From Planktothrix sp. FACHB-1365 (GTDB taxonomy: Bacteria > Cyanobacteriota > Cyanobacteriia > Cyanobacteriales > Microcoleaceae), in contig NZ_JACJSC010000028.1 in NCBI RefSeq assembly GCF_014697575.1, positions 16,910-80,909 on the forward strand: a DNA stretch of 64,000 nucleotides, read 5' to 3'. Shown piece after piece: positions 37,788-47,093 of this stretch; position 1 is the stretch's first letter, and each line of letters begins with the position of its first letter. The notes under the pieces were generated by a model. The model worked only from the letters and a program-made list of their open reading frames with translations. It did not search any database and was not told the origin of the DNA. The position numbers and the translations under genes are program-made.

Positions 37788-38723
37788 TTACAAGTCTTGA
37801 GTTTGAGAAATAATCAGATTGCGGAGCCAAATTTGAAAGGGAACATTATCATAATTTTTAGACCAAACTTGCATATAGTGATACTCACCCAAATCAATTG
37901 GGGGTTCAAATAAAGTGATATGAGCCGCATCTGCAAATAGTAAAGCAATGCGACGGGGTAAGGTCAAAATAAAATCCGTTTGACTAATAATTAAGGGAGC
38001 CGACAGAAAATGAGGTAATTTTAGAATCACTCGACGTTCAACGCCTAATTCCTCTAATATTCTGTCAACATGACTTTTAGATGATTTTTTAATAGAGTAG
38101 ATGGGTAAGCCTGTAACATTAATTAAAATATGAGGCCAAGCCGTATAAGATTCCAGGGTAATATCTGCTTCAAGAATCGGATGTTCGGCTCTAACAATGG
38201 ATACAAAATGTTCCTTAAATAAATTTTGTTTTTTAAACTCTGTTTGTTCTTCTAGGTCGATTACACCCAAACCCAGATGAATTTCTCCTTTTTTGAGCAT
38301 TTCTAAAGTTTCAGAATTCCAATAATAGCACTCGATATCAATAGCAGGAGTTTGGCGAAAAAGTTCTTTTAAAACCCGGGGAAGGATCACAGTCGTTGCA
38401 TAATCTGAAGCAGCAATCCGAATCGTTCCTTGAGCTTGTTCTGGAAGGAAAATGGGTTCTTGAACCAACCTTTCTATATCGAGAAGAATTGTTTCGAGGG
38501 CTGCTTGCAACGCTAACGCTCTAGGAGTGGCACGCATTCCCGTGCTAGTACGCTCTAGTAAGGGATCATTAAACATTTTCCGAAGTCGATTTAAAGCATG
38601 GCTCGTCGCAGATTGACTCAAATTTAACTTTTCGCTGGCTCTAGTAACGTTACTTTCATCAAGTAGAACTTTTAAAATCCTCAGCAAATTTAAGTCTATT
38701 TGCCTAATATCAATTTGCTGCAT
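37788..38723 (-). CDS. LysR family transcriptional regulator
   Basis: The 311-residue protein begins with a LysR helix-turn-helix (LLRILKVLLDESNVTRASEKLNLSQSATSHALNRLRKMFNDPLLERT) and a substrate-binding effector domain. It resembles the NodD/PcpR-like branch, with GTIRIAASDYATTVILPRVL. LysR regulators often control the divergent gene next to them; here that is the crcB pair, 341 bases away beyond a structured element. Control of crcB by it is only a guess. The ligand is unknown. Confidence 0.88.
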   Translation of the reverse strand: MQQIDIRQIDLNLLRILKVLLDESNVTRASEKLNLSQSATSHALNRLRKMFNDPLLERTSTGMRATPRALALQAALETILLDIERLVQEPIFLPEQAQGTIRIAASDYATTVILPRVLKELFRQTPAIDIECYYWNSETLEMLKKGEIHLGLGVIDLEEQTEFKKQNLFKEHFVSIVRAEHPILEADITLESYTAWPHILINVTGLPIYSIKKSSKSHVDRILEELGVERRVILKLPHFLSAPLIISQTDFILTLPRRIALLFADAAHITLFEPPIDLGEYHYMQVWSKNYDNVPFQIWLRNLIISQTQDL

Positions 38724-38902
38724 ATCTACAATTTAAAATATTCATTTTACAAATTAAAGCAGTTCATAGCATAATGGCAAGTGACAAGTCTCTCTTGTCA
38801 ATAAACCCCCCAAACTAACTTGGAGTTGACCTTAACTGAAGTCACCTTTAGAAAAGGGCAGTTTTTTATTGGGTTTAAATATCAAATCTGTTTGACAGTA
38901 AA

Positions 38903-39026
38903 CGGCTCTTCTGGGTAGGACAGAATTTAGCAAAATCAGTGTTGATTAGGACAAAATATTTCCAGTCCTTTAAAACCAACATTGTGTAACTTAAGCTACA
39001 TTTTTATCCTAAACCCAAAAGAGCCG
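38903..39026 (+). other. Long nested inverted-repeat element before crcB
   Basis: CGGCTCTTCTGGGTAGGA (38903-38920) pairs almost fully with the arm ending in CCCAAAAGAGCCG (39007-39026), apart from one mismatch and a two-base bulge. Inside, CAGTGTTG (38937-38944) pairs with CAACATTG (38977-38984), and AGGAC (38948-38952) with GTCCT (38965-38969). It ends 37 bases before the first crcB start, so it could be a leader RNA; a transposon-derived MITE is the alternative. The rest of the 38724-39063 gap shows nothing else. Confidence 0.6.
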
Positions 39027-39063
39027 AGTCAATTAAAATGTAGTACAGGATCAATTCTATCTC

Positions 39064-39459
39064 ATGTCTGACATAACTAATGTTTTAGCGATCGCGGCAG
39101 GTGCAGTTCCAGGCGCACTATCTCGCTATCAAATCACTGAATGGACGAAAGCTAAATTAGGGCCGAAATTTCCCTATGGAACATTTGTCATTAATTTGAC
39201 GGGATGTTTAGCAATGGGTTTCTTTTTTACGATTTCCAAAGGAATTACAGGCTATCCCAAAGAATTAGATTTACTGATTAGAACCGGATTTTTAGGGTCT
39301 TACACCACATTTTCAACCTACGGGTTTGATACTCTAAGTCTCTGGCGGAATAAACAAACCGTTGCGACCGCTTTTTATTGGGCTGGAAGTGCAATTTTGG
39401 GTTTGATAGCAGTGATGATAGGTGTTGCGATCGCCAACGTTGTTGTACCTCCTGCATAA
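39064..39459 (+). CDS. crcB: Fluoride channel subunit CrcB (first copy)
   Basis: The 131-residue protein is a four-helix CrcB/Fluc fluoride exporter subunit: GALSRYQITEWTKAKLGPKFPYGTFVINLTGCLAMGFFF and RTGFLGSYTTFSTYGFDT, with the conserved Asn and the phenylalanine-box motif SYTTFSTY. Fluc channels are dual-topology dimers. The neighbouring second copy suggests a heterodimer of oppositely oriented subunits. The pair is separated by 56 bases and probably co-transcribed. Confidence 0.93.
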   Translation: MSDITNVLAIAAGAVPGALSRYQITEWTKAKLGPKFPYGTFVINLTGCLAMGFFFTISKGITGYPKELDLLIRTGFLGSYTTFSTYGFDTLSLWRNKQTVATAFYWAGSAILGLIAVMIGVAIANVVVPPA

Positions 39460-39515
39460 ACAAAAGTTGAGATTGCTCTCGAACAAACTGAACACAACTA
39501 ATTTTAGGAAAAAAC

Positions 39516-39923
39516 ATGGAGTTTTTGAAAGGACGTTTTGCCCTGTCTGTGGCAATTGGGGCTATTTTTGGTGCATTAAGTCGTTTCTATGTCACTGAAT
39601 TTTCAAAAGTGCTTTTTGGAAAAGATTTTGGCTTTTACGGCACATTTTTTATTAATGTCACCGGCTGTTTATTGATTGCTTATATTTTAACTTTAGCGAT
39701 CGAGAATATTCGACAGATCACACCTGAACTGCGACTGATGACAACAACGGGTTTCTGCGGAGCCTATACGACCTTTTCGACCTACGGTTTAGAAGCCAAT
39801 GGTTTCTTAGCCAAGGGCGATACCCAGACGATGTTCCTTTATTTTTTCGGAAGTGCCGTCGTCGGGATGATTTGTGTCCAAATCGGTGTTTTATTGGCAA
39901 GGGCAGGTGTTCCAAAAACTTAA
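39516..39923 (+). CDS. crcB: Fluoride channel subunit CrcB (second copy)
   Basis: The 135-residue protein shows GALSRFYVTEFSKVLFGKDFGFYGTFFINVTGCLLIAYIL and TTGFCGAYTTFSTYGLEANGF, the same CrcB landmarks as the first copy but with divergent sequence. Paired non-identical CrcB proteins occur where each has a fixed, opposite membrane orientation. A TAGGAAA ribosome binding site precedes the ATG. It exports fluoride that enters as HF. Confidence 0.93.
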   Translation: MEFLKGRFALSVAIGAIFGALSRFYVTEFSKVLFGKDFGFYGTFFINVTGCLLIAYILTLAIENIRQITPELRLMTTTGFCGAYTTFSTYGLEANGFLAKGDTQTMFLYFFGSAVVGMICVQIGVLLARAGVPKT

Positions 39924-40033
39924 AGGGGAGGGGATTGATAGTCAAGTTAACAAGACTAACTAAGGGTATAATTCGGGTCAATATAATACAACTATCATAA
40001 ATTAAAAACGCTACCTAAAAACTCAGGAAAATT

Positions 40034-41392
40034 ATGATGTTAGATTGGCGACTCAAACCCGGATATTTAAACGAAGGTTGCTCTGATTTTGAATCTGTAC
40101 ACATTTTGCTGGGATATTTTATCGCCAATCGTCATTCACCAACCCCCTTACCCAATAAATCTCTACTCACGGAAAATGAAGCCTTTGAGTGGGGGAAAGG
40201 TAAACCTTTAGAAAAGGTGATTAACTGTCAGTCGGATTTTGAATTTCTGATGCAGCATCCTCGACTTTTTCGGAATGCTTTAGCCATTATTGAACCTTGG
40301 GAACACGTGGGTTATAATCCTTTAGGGGAGCACGTTCGAGCCTCTCTAAATGTTGCCTATATTGCCCAAACAATTGCGGACTGTGACTCAATTTTGTTTC
40401 CTTTATGGTCGTCAGGATTACTCGATCCTGAAACAATTATTCCGGTGATTTCTTCAGGGTTAGCGGTGGTTTTAGAAGGAGGAGATCCATCAGTCCGCGA
40501 TGCTTCTACCTTTGCAGGGAGCAAATCGTCTCTCGCAGATTTACATCTATTTGTGGAAAAGTTACTGTTATCTCGAACACCAACCAGTGCCCCCGCAATT
40601 TTTATTTGTTTAGGACATCAATTAGCCGCCCAAGGACACATTAATTTGATTCAAAAGGCGGTGCAGCAGGTACTTAATTTAAGCCAATTAGAGAACGATT
40701 TATCAGGAAAAACCCTCAAAGCCTTGCAAAATGTTTGTCAAGAAATTGAAAGGATTGGGAATTCTCTTTCTGTTAAGAAAAAGAATGGTAATATCGTGGC
40801 TCGAAGTTGGCATGATCCTGAATTTGCTGTGGGGCCAAACGAATTTAAAGAAGTGGGCGATCGCCAGTTACATCATTATGAATCTCCTGATAGTGAAAGT
40901 TCAGGAATTCCTCAAGAATTAATTACCACCCATGAAGTAACCGCCGATGAATTTGAAGGAGTAATTGATACTTCTATCGAATACGAACATGAACTAAATA
41001 TTGCCATGTTCCACTCAGATGAAGTGAATGAAGAAGCCATTTTATTTGCAAATTGGGCCTATCGATTACTCCATGATACGATAATTTCCCATCGTCATAT
41101 TCTCGCAGGAAGTCCTCTCTCTTGGCTAATGCAAATGCCTTATGCTATAGAAATTCTGTGTTCAACAGCCCATGAAGATGAAATCCTTACTGAATGTTCT
41201 GCTACCTGTATCAACTATAAAGATTTTGAAAGTAAGTTGATTCGGCGATCCTTTACTTGTCAATTTCACCCGGAATTATTATCAGATTTGAGGTCAGTGG
41301 GTTTTCGTAAACATCCCTCCTATTCTGAACTTAAAAAAGATGATGGAGCGAGGTTATTTGCTCGATTACTTTATGCTGGGATGCAAGAGTAA
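40034..41392 (+). CDS. Class I glutamine amidotransferase-like protein of unknown role
   Basis: The 452-residue protein has the landmarks of a class I GATase: Cys192 in the nucleophile elbow FICLGHQLAAQ, and the His412-Pro-Glu414 triad part in CQFHPEL near the C-terminus. About 200 residues separate the two, more than in a normal GATase domain, and the acidic segment 265-330 looks like an insertion. No synthetase or ligase partner is fused or adjacent. The substrate is unknown; glutaminase, gamma-glutamyl hydrolase or peptidase-like activity are options. A bidirectional terminator follows. Confidence 0.65.
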   Translation: MMLDWRLKPGYLNEGCSDFESVHILLGYFIANRHSPTPLPNKSLLTENEAFEWGKGKPLEKVINCQSDFEFLMQHPRLFRNALAIIEPWEHVGYNPLGEHVRASLNVAYIAQTIADCDSILFPLWSSGLLDPETIIPVISSGLAVVLEGGDPSVRDASTFAGSKSSLADLHLFVEKLLLSRTPTSAPAIFICLGHQLAAQGHINLIQKAVQQVLNLSQLENDLSGKTLKALQNVCQEIERIGNSLSVKKKNGNIVARSWHDPEFAVGPNEFKEVGDRQLHHYESPDSESSGIPQELITTHEVTADEFEGVIDTSIEYEHELNIAMFHSDEVNEEAILFANWAYRLLHDTIISHRHILAGSPLSWLMQMPYAIEILCSTAHEDEILTECSATCINYKDFESKLIRRSFTCQFHPELLSDLRSVGFRKHPSYSELKKDDGARLFARLLYAGMQE

Positions 41393-41439
41393 GGATAGTT
41401 TTAGGTAAGAAATTACCGTTCATTATTTAGGTATAAATA

Positions 41440-41471
41440 AAATGGCTAAAGGTATAAACCCTTAGCCATTT
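41440..41471. terminator. Bidirectional terminator between convergent genes
   Basis: AAATGGCTAA and TTAGCCATTT form a stem, with GG/CC above it, between the GATase-like gene and the convergent PepSY-like gene. A runs on one side and T runs on the other suit termination in both directions. Confidence 0.7.
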
Positions 41472-41512
41472 CAAAACTCAAAAAAGGAGCCTTATAAATC
41501 CCTAACTAAAAG

Positions 41513-42007
41513 TTAGTGACCTGCATCTTCTGATGTGATCAAGATTCGCTGACCGAATTCTCCAATTTTAACAGACATATCATTGGCATCATGAAACTCA
41601 TAACGATCAATAACACTACTGGTTTCAGATTTATTGACTGAAGTAATTTGAAATCCAGGTACATATTTCTTCAGTGCTGTCATTACCTCAGAAGGAACTT
41701 CACTTTCAGAAATATCACGTTCTACTTCTTCAATACCACCATCAGTATAAACATCTACTTCAACTTTCTTTCCGTTGAGAGTGCCTTCAACTTCAATGAC
41801 GGGTAAGCCATTATCCCCTAAATCCCAGCTAGCCATTGTCCATTTGGCATTAGGAAGTACCCGTTTAGCAGAAAGCAAAACTTGAGGAGGAACATCTTTG
41901 ATCTGAATATCAACATTTTGTGCTGAGACAGAAACTATTCCAGTTGTGAATAGTAGAACACCCGCTAAAAGAATGGTCAAACAAAACTTGTTGAATACTT
42001 TAAACAT
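41513..42007 (-). CDS. Exported PepSY-like protein
   Basis: The 164-residue protein has a signal peptide (FCLTILLAGVLLFTTGIVSVSAQ, cleavage after SAQ) and then two similar segments: VPPQVLLSAKRVLPNAKWTMASWDLGDNGLPVIEVEGTLNGKKVEVDVYTDGGIEEVERDI and VPSEVMTALKKYVPGFQITSV. This repeat is the PepSY-like domain found in small periplasmic proteins, proposed to inhibit proteases. It is divergent from a LysR gene 130 bases away, which may control it. Confidence 0.75.
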   Translation of the reverse strand: MFKVFNKFCLTILLAGVLLFTTGIVSVSAQNVDIQIKDVPPQVLLSAKRVLPNAKWTMASWDLGDNGLPVIEVEGTLNGKKVEVDVYTDGGIEEVERDISESEVPSEVMTALKKYVPGFQITSVNKSETSSVIDRYEFHDANDMSVKIGEFGQRILITSEDAGH

Positions 42008-42137
42008 GAATTTACGGCCTCAAAAAACTAGGAATGTAGGTAATCTACCATGCTTGTATTGGATTTTTTTGTAGATGTGTATGCTTAAAAATAATAGAGC
42101 TATAGTTATAAAACATACCGATTTTTTTAGGGTATTC

Positions 42138-43025
42138 ATGGAATTACGCCATCTAAAATATTTTGTTGCGGTTGCAGAAAATCTTAACTTCAGCCGTGCT
42201 GCTGTAAGGTTGTATATCTCACAACCTGCGTTAAGTCGCCAAATCAAAGATCTTGAAAAGGAACTGAATGTTATGCTTTTTTTAAGACAACCGGATGGAT
42301 TAAAACTCACAGAAGCAGGGAAATTTTTTCTCGAACAAGCTAAAGATATTTTGAATCGTAGTGATGTTTCTGTGCGAACCATCAAGGCTGATTACGCCAA
42401 TCAAGATCAACCTTTAATCATTGGCTATATCCCAACTATTCTCCAGAGTTTTCTGGGTCAAACCCTACAGAAATTTGGACTTGCTTATCCTCAAATTTCC
42501 GTAAGTTTTCGGGAGATGTCGCCGAGTGAGCAAGTTAAAACATTGCGAGATGGGGGGATTAATATTGCCTTTATGGGCAATCCACCTGATGATTTATCAG
42601 AAGAATTTATGATCCAATGTATTAAGAAAGTGCCTATTGTTGCTCTGCTATCTAATCAACATCCCCTTGCAGATCAATCCTCAATTAATCTAGCTGAACT
42701 TGCATCTGAAAAATTTATCGGGATGTCTGAGGAAACATTTCCAGGGCGAAATGATCGGATTCACGATGTTTGCCGTTGCGCTGGCTTTACCCCCAATTTA
42801 CATCTATTTGCTGATAGTCATGCCTCAATGATTGCTTTGGTTGCCACAGGGCAAGGGGTCGCAGTTATGCCCATCGAGGCAGAAGCACTACCCCATCCCC
42901 AAACGGTGTTTGTCAAGCTACACCATCCCCTATACTACGCTCGATCTGCTGCTGTTTGGAGGAAAGAAACACCCGCTCAATCTTTAGATAAATTTCTAAA
43001 AGTTCTATTAGATTATGTTCAATAG
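42138..43025 (+). CDS. LysR family transcriptional regulator
   Basis: The start at 42138 gives MELRHLKYFVAVAENLNFSRAAVRLYISQPALSRQIKDLEKEL, the classic LysR start; an upstream ATG at 42075 would add 21 atypical residues. The 295-residue protein has a full effector-binding domain (LIIGYIPTILQSFLGQTLQKF) of the CatR/BenM-like group. It is divergent from the PepSY-like gene and lies 48 bases before a bestrophin gene, so either may be its target. Ligand unknown. Confidence 0.9.
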   Translation: MELRHLKYFVAVAENLNFSRAAVRLYISQPALSRQIKDLEKELNVMLFLRQPDGLKLTEAGKFFLEQAKDILNRSDVSVRTIKADYANQDQPLIIGYIPTILQSFLGQTLQKFGLAYPQISVSFREMSPSEQVKTLRDGGINIAFMGNPPDDLSEEFMIQCIKKVPIVALLSNQHPLADQSSINLAELASEKFIGMSEETFPGRNDRIHDVCRCAGFTPNLHLFADSHASMIALVATGQGVAVMPIEAEALPHPQTVFVKLHHPLYYARSAAVWRKETPAQSLDKFLKVLLDYVQ

Positions 43026-43073
43026 TTTTCTATAATTGTGCTCTAATTAGCCCCTTAATATCAATCAAACTTC

Positions 43074-44021
43074 ATGATGAAATTAATCAAAAACTCAACT
43101 TGGTTAGACTTAGCAATTGATTTAAGAAATTCGGTTATTCTGGCTATTTGGCGGCGAGTAATAGCGACGATGATCTTTGCTTTACTGATCACAATTGCCT
43201 ATCACCAAGGATATGCTGTAAATCAACCTATTCTCGCAACTTTAATTCCTGGGGTTGTCCTGGGATTATTATTAGTTTTTAGAACCAATACCGCTTATGA
43301 TCGATTTTGGGAAGGTTGTAAACTGTGGCATGATTTGCTCAATGCAGGTCGAATTTTGTGTCGGAATATTTGGACAATTGTTCCCACGAATAATGCTGAA
43401 GACTTAGGAAAAAAAATAGCCCATATTAGATTAGTGGGTATATTAATAATAACGATTAAATTGAATTTAAGAGATGAAACCCTTGATAATAGTATAGCAG
43501 CATTAATGACTCAATCAGATTATTTAGAACTCACAAAAGCCAATAATGTTCCCCTTAGAATTATCAATTGGTTTGCCGAATATTTTCGCCAGCTTTATTA
43601 TGATGACAAAGTTATTCCCTATAGATTTTTCATTGAATTAAATCGCTCTTTAGACCAAATCATCATGTTATTAAGTGGTTGTGAACGAATTTTAAACACC
43701 CCACTTCCTAGACCTTATTCCATTCATCTCAAACATTTATTATTGTTATATTGTTTTGCTTTACCTTTTCAATTTGTCCAAGAACTAGATTGGTTTACCA
43801 TTCCGGTTGTGGGAATTATTAGCTTTGCCTTATTAGGAATAGAAGATATTGGTGTAGAAATTGAAAATCCTTTTGGTTATGATCGCAATGACTTACCTTT
43901 AGATCGCTTTTGTCAACAATTACAAGCTGAAATCGAAACAGAATGGGTTGATTTGGATATTTCTACACCTAAAAACGGTAAGACTAGGGAACCCAATATT
44001 CAACTAATTCAAAGCATTTAG
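43074..44021 (+). CDS. Bestrophin-family anion channel
   Basis: The 315-residue membrane protein fits the bestrophin (UPF0187) family: TLIPGVVLGLLLVFRTNTAYDRFWEGCKLWHDLLNAGR near residue 60, and PFQFVQELDWFTIPVVGIISFALLGIEDIGVEIENPFGYDRNDLPLD near the C-terminus. Family members form pentameric anion or cation channels; a plant homologue adjusts thylakoid proton motive force. The gene follows a LysR gene and precedes the tandem-globin gene. Confidence 0.9.
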   Translation: MMKLIKNSTWLDLAIDLRNSVILAIWRRVIATMIFALLITIAYHQGYAVNQPILATLIPGVVLGLLLVFRTNTAYDRFWEGCKLWHDLLNAGRILCRNIWTIVPTNNAEDLGKKIAHIRLVGILIITIKLNLRDETLDNSIAALMTQSDYLELTKANNVPLRIINWFAEYFRQLYYDDKVIPYRFFIELNRSLDQIIMLLSGCERILNTPLPRPYSIHLKHLLLLYCFALPFQFVQELDWFTIPVVGIISFALLGIEDIGVEIENPFGYDRNDLPLDRFCQQLQAEIETEWVDLDISTPKNGKTREPNIQLIQSI

Positions 44022-44061
44022 CAGAAAGGAGTCCTCAAATCCAATAAGGATAACCATAATT

Positions 44062-45915
44062 ATGAATATGAAATCATCTTATTCAAATTTAAAAATCGAA
44101 CTCGTTGAAACTAGCTTTGAGAAAATTAAGCCTCATGCAGTCGAATTTGTCGCTAGTTTTTACCAAAATCTGTTTGAAGCTTATCCAGAAACTCAGCATT
44201 TATTTGGTAAAACCGATATGGATAAGCAAGGGAAAAAACTCCTTAATTCTCTAATTCTATTAGTCGAAGGTTTACGCACGCCTGAAGTGTTAGTTCCCAT
44301 TCTCAAAGATTTAGGAGCTAGACATAAAGGCTATGGCACAGTTGCAGAATATTATCCCCTTGTGGGCGAGATTTTATTACAAACTTTCGCCGATTATTTA
44401 CAAGAAGATTGGACTCCCGAAGTCGCACAAGCTTGGCTTGAGATTTACACAACAACCTCTCAATTAATGTTAGAAGGGGCAGGGGTAGATATTTCTGATT
44501 TAAGCACACAGCCAGAGATAGAAAACCCTCCGTCAGTGCCTCAAATATCCGTTTCCTTAGCTAAAGAAACAACCCCACAATTATCGACAACGGCACAAAT
44601 AGAACTTGTTGAAACGAGCTTTGAAAAAATCAAACCCCGTGCGGTCGAATTTGTTGCTAGTTTTTATGAAAATCTGTTTGAAGCTTATCCCGAAACTCAA
44701 CGTTTATTTGGTAAAATTGATATGGAGAAGCAAGGGAAAAAACTTCTGAATTCTCTGATTTTATTGGTCGAAGGTTTACGCACACCTGAAGCGTTAATTC
44801 CGGTTCTTAAAGATTTAGGCGCTAGACATAAAGGCTATGGTATAGTTACAGAATACTATCCCCTGATGGGCGATATTTTACTCAACACTTTTGCCGATTA
44901 TTTACAAGAAGATTGGACTCCAGAAGTCGCACAAGCTTGGCTTGAGATTTACACAACAACCTCTAATTTAATGTTAGAAGGTGCAGGAATAAATGCCACT
45001 GTCAAACTAGAACAACCAGAAGTCAATGCAATCCCATTTTCCTCATCAATTGGGGAAACTGTCTCACCCAAAATGGGGAAAAAGGGTAGAGAGAATACGA
45101 CACCTCAGCAACGTAATTTAAGTCAAGTTATAAGACTGATATTACAACCCCTAAAACCCCTTCAAAATAGTTTTAAATATAGTTTTCAAAAAATTAATGA
45201 ATGGTTTTGGGAGTCACCAACTTGGTTAGTCGCTCTTGTCATTGTTTCTATTTTGGTTGGAGTCTTACTAATGAGTCCTGAAGGTTCGTTTGTCGCTAGA
45301 CTTTTAGGAGCAGTTGAAGGGATTAGTATCATCGTGGCTATCATTCTATATGTTAAAGAAATTCCTGACCGCAAAAAAGAATTCCATTATCAAGCTTGGA
45401 GTGTTATTGATGCGGCTCATGGGGTCAAAGTGAGTCCCGCCAGAATTATTGCTTTACAAGATTTGAATCAGGATGGAGTAGCTTTAAATAATTTAGATCT
45501 ACCCGGAGCAAAATTAGTCAGAATTAATCTTCCTAAAGCTGATTTAAGCGAAGCTAATTTAACGAAATCTGATCTGAATCATGCTGATCTAAATCATGCT
45601 AATCTGGGAAATGCTTTACTCGCTCGCGTCAACTTTACGGGTGCTAATTTGAGTTATGCTAACTTGGGTTTTGCTAAACTAAGTTACGCGAATCTGAGTA
45701 GTGCTAATTTGAATTATGCCAACCTAATTTGTGCTGATTTAAGAGATACAAATCTAAGTGGTGCAAATCTCAGCAATGCGAATCTGAGTGGCGCAGATCT
45801 GAAAAATGCCTATTTAACAGGTGCGAACCTCAGAGGTGCGACTGTCAGTCAATATGACTTGCGGGGAGCCTATCTCAAAGGTGCTATAATGCCTGACGGA
45901 TCAAAACATCCTTAA
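44062..45915 (+). CDS. Tandem-globin membrane protein with pentapeptide repeats
   Basis: The 617-residue protein has two globin domains (about residues 8-145 and 178-318) that are about 90% alike. Each keeps the proximal His (His88 and His256, in GARHKGYG), a B10-type Tyr in SFY and a distal Gln, as in flavohaemoglobin-type globins. A membrane helix pair follows (WLVALVIVSILVGVLLMSP and ISIIVAIILYV, about 385-440). The C-terminus is a pentapeptide repeat (ADLSEANLTKSDLNHADL and onward). Haem binding is expected; O2, NO or redox sensing at the membrane is inference. No flavin reductase domain is present. Confidence 0.85.
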   Translation: MNMKSSYSNLKIELVETSFEKIKPHAVEFVASFYQNLFEAYPETQHLFGKTDMDKQGKKLLNSLILLVEGLRTPEVLVPILKDLGARHKGYGTVAEYYPLVGEILLQTFADYLQEDWTPEVAQAWLEIYTTTSQLMLEGAGVDISDLSTQPEIENPPSVPQISVSLAKETTPQLSTTAQIELVETSFEKIKPRAVEFVASFYENLFEAYPETQRLFGKIDMEKQGKKLLNSLILLVEGLRTPEALIPVLKDLGARHKGYGIVTEYYPLMGDILLNTFADYLQEDWTPEVAQAWLEIYTTTSNLMLEGAGINATVKLEQPEVNAIPFSSSIGETVSPKMGKKGRENTTPQQRNLSQVIRLILQPLKPLQNSFKYSFQKINEWFWESPTWLVALVIVSILVGVLLMSPEGSFVARLLGAVEGISIIVAIILYVKEIPDRKKEFHYQAWSVIDAAHGVKVSPARIIALQDLNQDGVALNNLDLPGAKLVRINLPKADLSEANLTKSDLNHADLNHANLGNALLARVNFTGANLSYANLGFAKLSYANLSSANLNYANLICADLRDTNLSGANLSNANLSGADLKNAYLTGANLRGATVSQYDLRGAYLKGAIMPDGSKHP

Positions 45916-45975
45916 TCCTAATAATACTTGATCTGTTCTTCTAGCATAAACCTGTAAAAAAAGGAATAGAATTTT

Positions 45976-46293
45976 ATGGAATTTAACAAAAATACCCTGG
46001 CTCAAACAATGGCTTTTTTACTCTCAATTCCTCCTGAAAGTAATTTAGCTAAGTTACTAAAATTATGCTTAGTGACTCAATATAATGGTGAAAATTTAGG
46101 TCAAAATGCGTTGGAAAAAAGCCAGGAATTAATTATTAACCCCACTGATTTACCCTATTGGATACAAGAAGTAATTCAAAGTAATGATAAAATTACACCG
46201 GAAGAATGGCAAGCGTTTGGACAACTGAATTTAACACAGACTCAGGATTTTATTAATACTCTCTTGGAAGAATTAAATAATTTAAAATTGTAA
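45976..46293 (+). CDS. Small protein of unknown function
   Basis: The 105-residue acidic, helical protein has no signal peptide or membrane segment. I recognise no family. Seen are KNTLAQTMAFLLSIPPESNLAKLLKLCLV and ITPEEWQAFGQLNLTQTQDFINTLLEEL. An AAAAGGAATAG stretch gives a weak ribosome binding site. It is 60 bases after the tandem-globin gene on the same strand, so may share its transcript. Confidence 0.55.
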   Translation: MEFNKNTLAQTMAFLLSIPPESNLAKLLKLCLVTQYNGENLGQNALEKSQELIINPTDLPYWIQEVIQSNDKITPEEWQAFGQLNLTQTQDFINTLLEELNNLKL

Positions 46294-46389
46294 ATTTAGG
46301 TAATATGATGGTAACTTTTAAATACAATAAAAAATAATAAAATTTTTCTGAACTTTTTTAAAGTTGCTATTAATTCTTAGAACAAATAT

Positions 46390-46415
46390 AGCCTACGAAA
46401 TATTTTCGGAAGGCT
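46390..46415. terminator. Hairpin between convergent genes
   Basis: AGCCT...CGAAA pairs with TTTCG...AGGCT, with small internal mismatches, downstream of the 105-residue gene. Moderate candidate for a transcript end. Confidence 0.4.
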
Positions 46416-46498
46416 GGCTTACAGGTTTGACTCTATTAAATTACAAAAGGTTTAATTAATTGACTTAGTGGAAAAATCAATTTTCCTTCAATGACCTG

Positions 46499-46972
46499 TT
46501 AAAAGTATTGAATGATTAAAGGTTTTTCGGGCACAAATCGCGAAGCAAAAGGTTCTTTTTTTCCTAATCCTTTGAAGTTAGAAATATTGACCGGAATTTC
46601 TAAGGGTCTGAGATCGGTGACTTCCCAAAAAATCGCGGCATCTAAGGCATCATTTGCTGCCGTTGCTGGACGATATTTCATGCCTTGGGGATGGCGACCG
46701 CGCCTCGAATCACTATGACCAATATATAATCCTTGCCAGGTGACTTTAGGAATAAAGGAGCGATTTTCTTGTTCAGAGGCATAAATTAACACCTTCACAG
46801 GGCGTTCATTACGATCTAGGTCAATTTTGCGAAACACTTCAAATTCACGGCTTCCAAAGGCTACTTTTCCCTCCTGTTCACAGACCTCCTGAGCAGAAAT
46901 CAAATGAATTTCAGGTACAGGAGCCAGGAGGGAAAAATTACGGGTCGGTGATTTTACACTAGAATCGTGCAT
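46499..46972 (-). CDS. Protein of unknown function
   Basis: The 157-residue soluble protein has no signal peptide or membrane segment. It contains EVFRKIDLDRNERPVKVLIYASEQENRSFIPKVTWQGLYIGHSDSRRGRHPQGMKYRP and ends in RFVPEKPLIIQYF. The composition is that of an ordinary folded protein and it looks conserved, but I recognise no family. It lies at the edge of the sulfur island in the same direction as the SulP gene. Confidence 0.6.
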   Translation of the reverse strand: MHDSSVKSPTRNFSLLAPVPEIHLISAQEVCEQEGKVAFGSREFEVFRKIDLDRNERPVKVLIYASEQENRSFIPKVTWQGLYIGHSDSRRGRHPQGMKYRPATAANDALDAAIFWEVTDLRPLEIPVNISNFKGLGKKEPFASRFVPEKPLIIQYF

Positions 46973-47093
46973 AAAAATCCTGATTCAGACAAGACGATTA
47001 AATTATCTCATCTTTAGGTAACAAAGAACCGGAGAGGTTACCCTATTTTATTGTAGGGGTTGGGTTTTCCAACCCTTTATACCCCTTAAAATA

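Noticed and set aside
38724..39063. Fluoride riboswitch (crcB motif) before crcB
   Set aside because: I could not find the conserved core and pseudoknot pattern of that riboswitch; the visible structure is a long inverted repeat instead.
42075..42137. Upstream start for the second LysR gene
   Set aside because: The added 21 residues do not fit LysR proteins, and MELRHL is the usual start.
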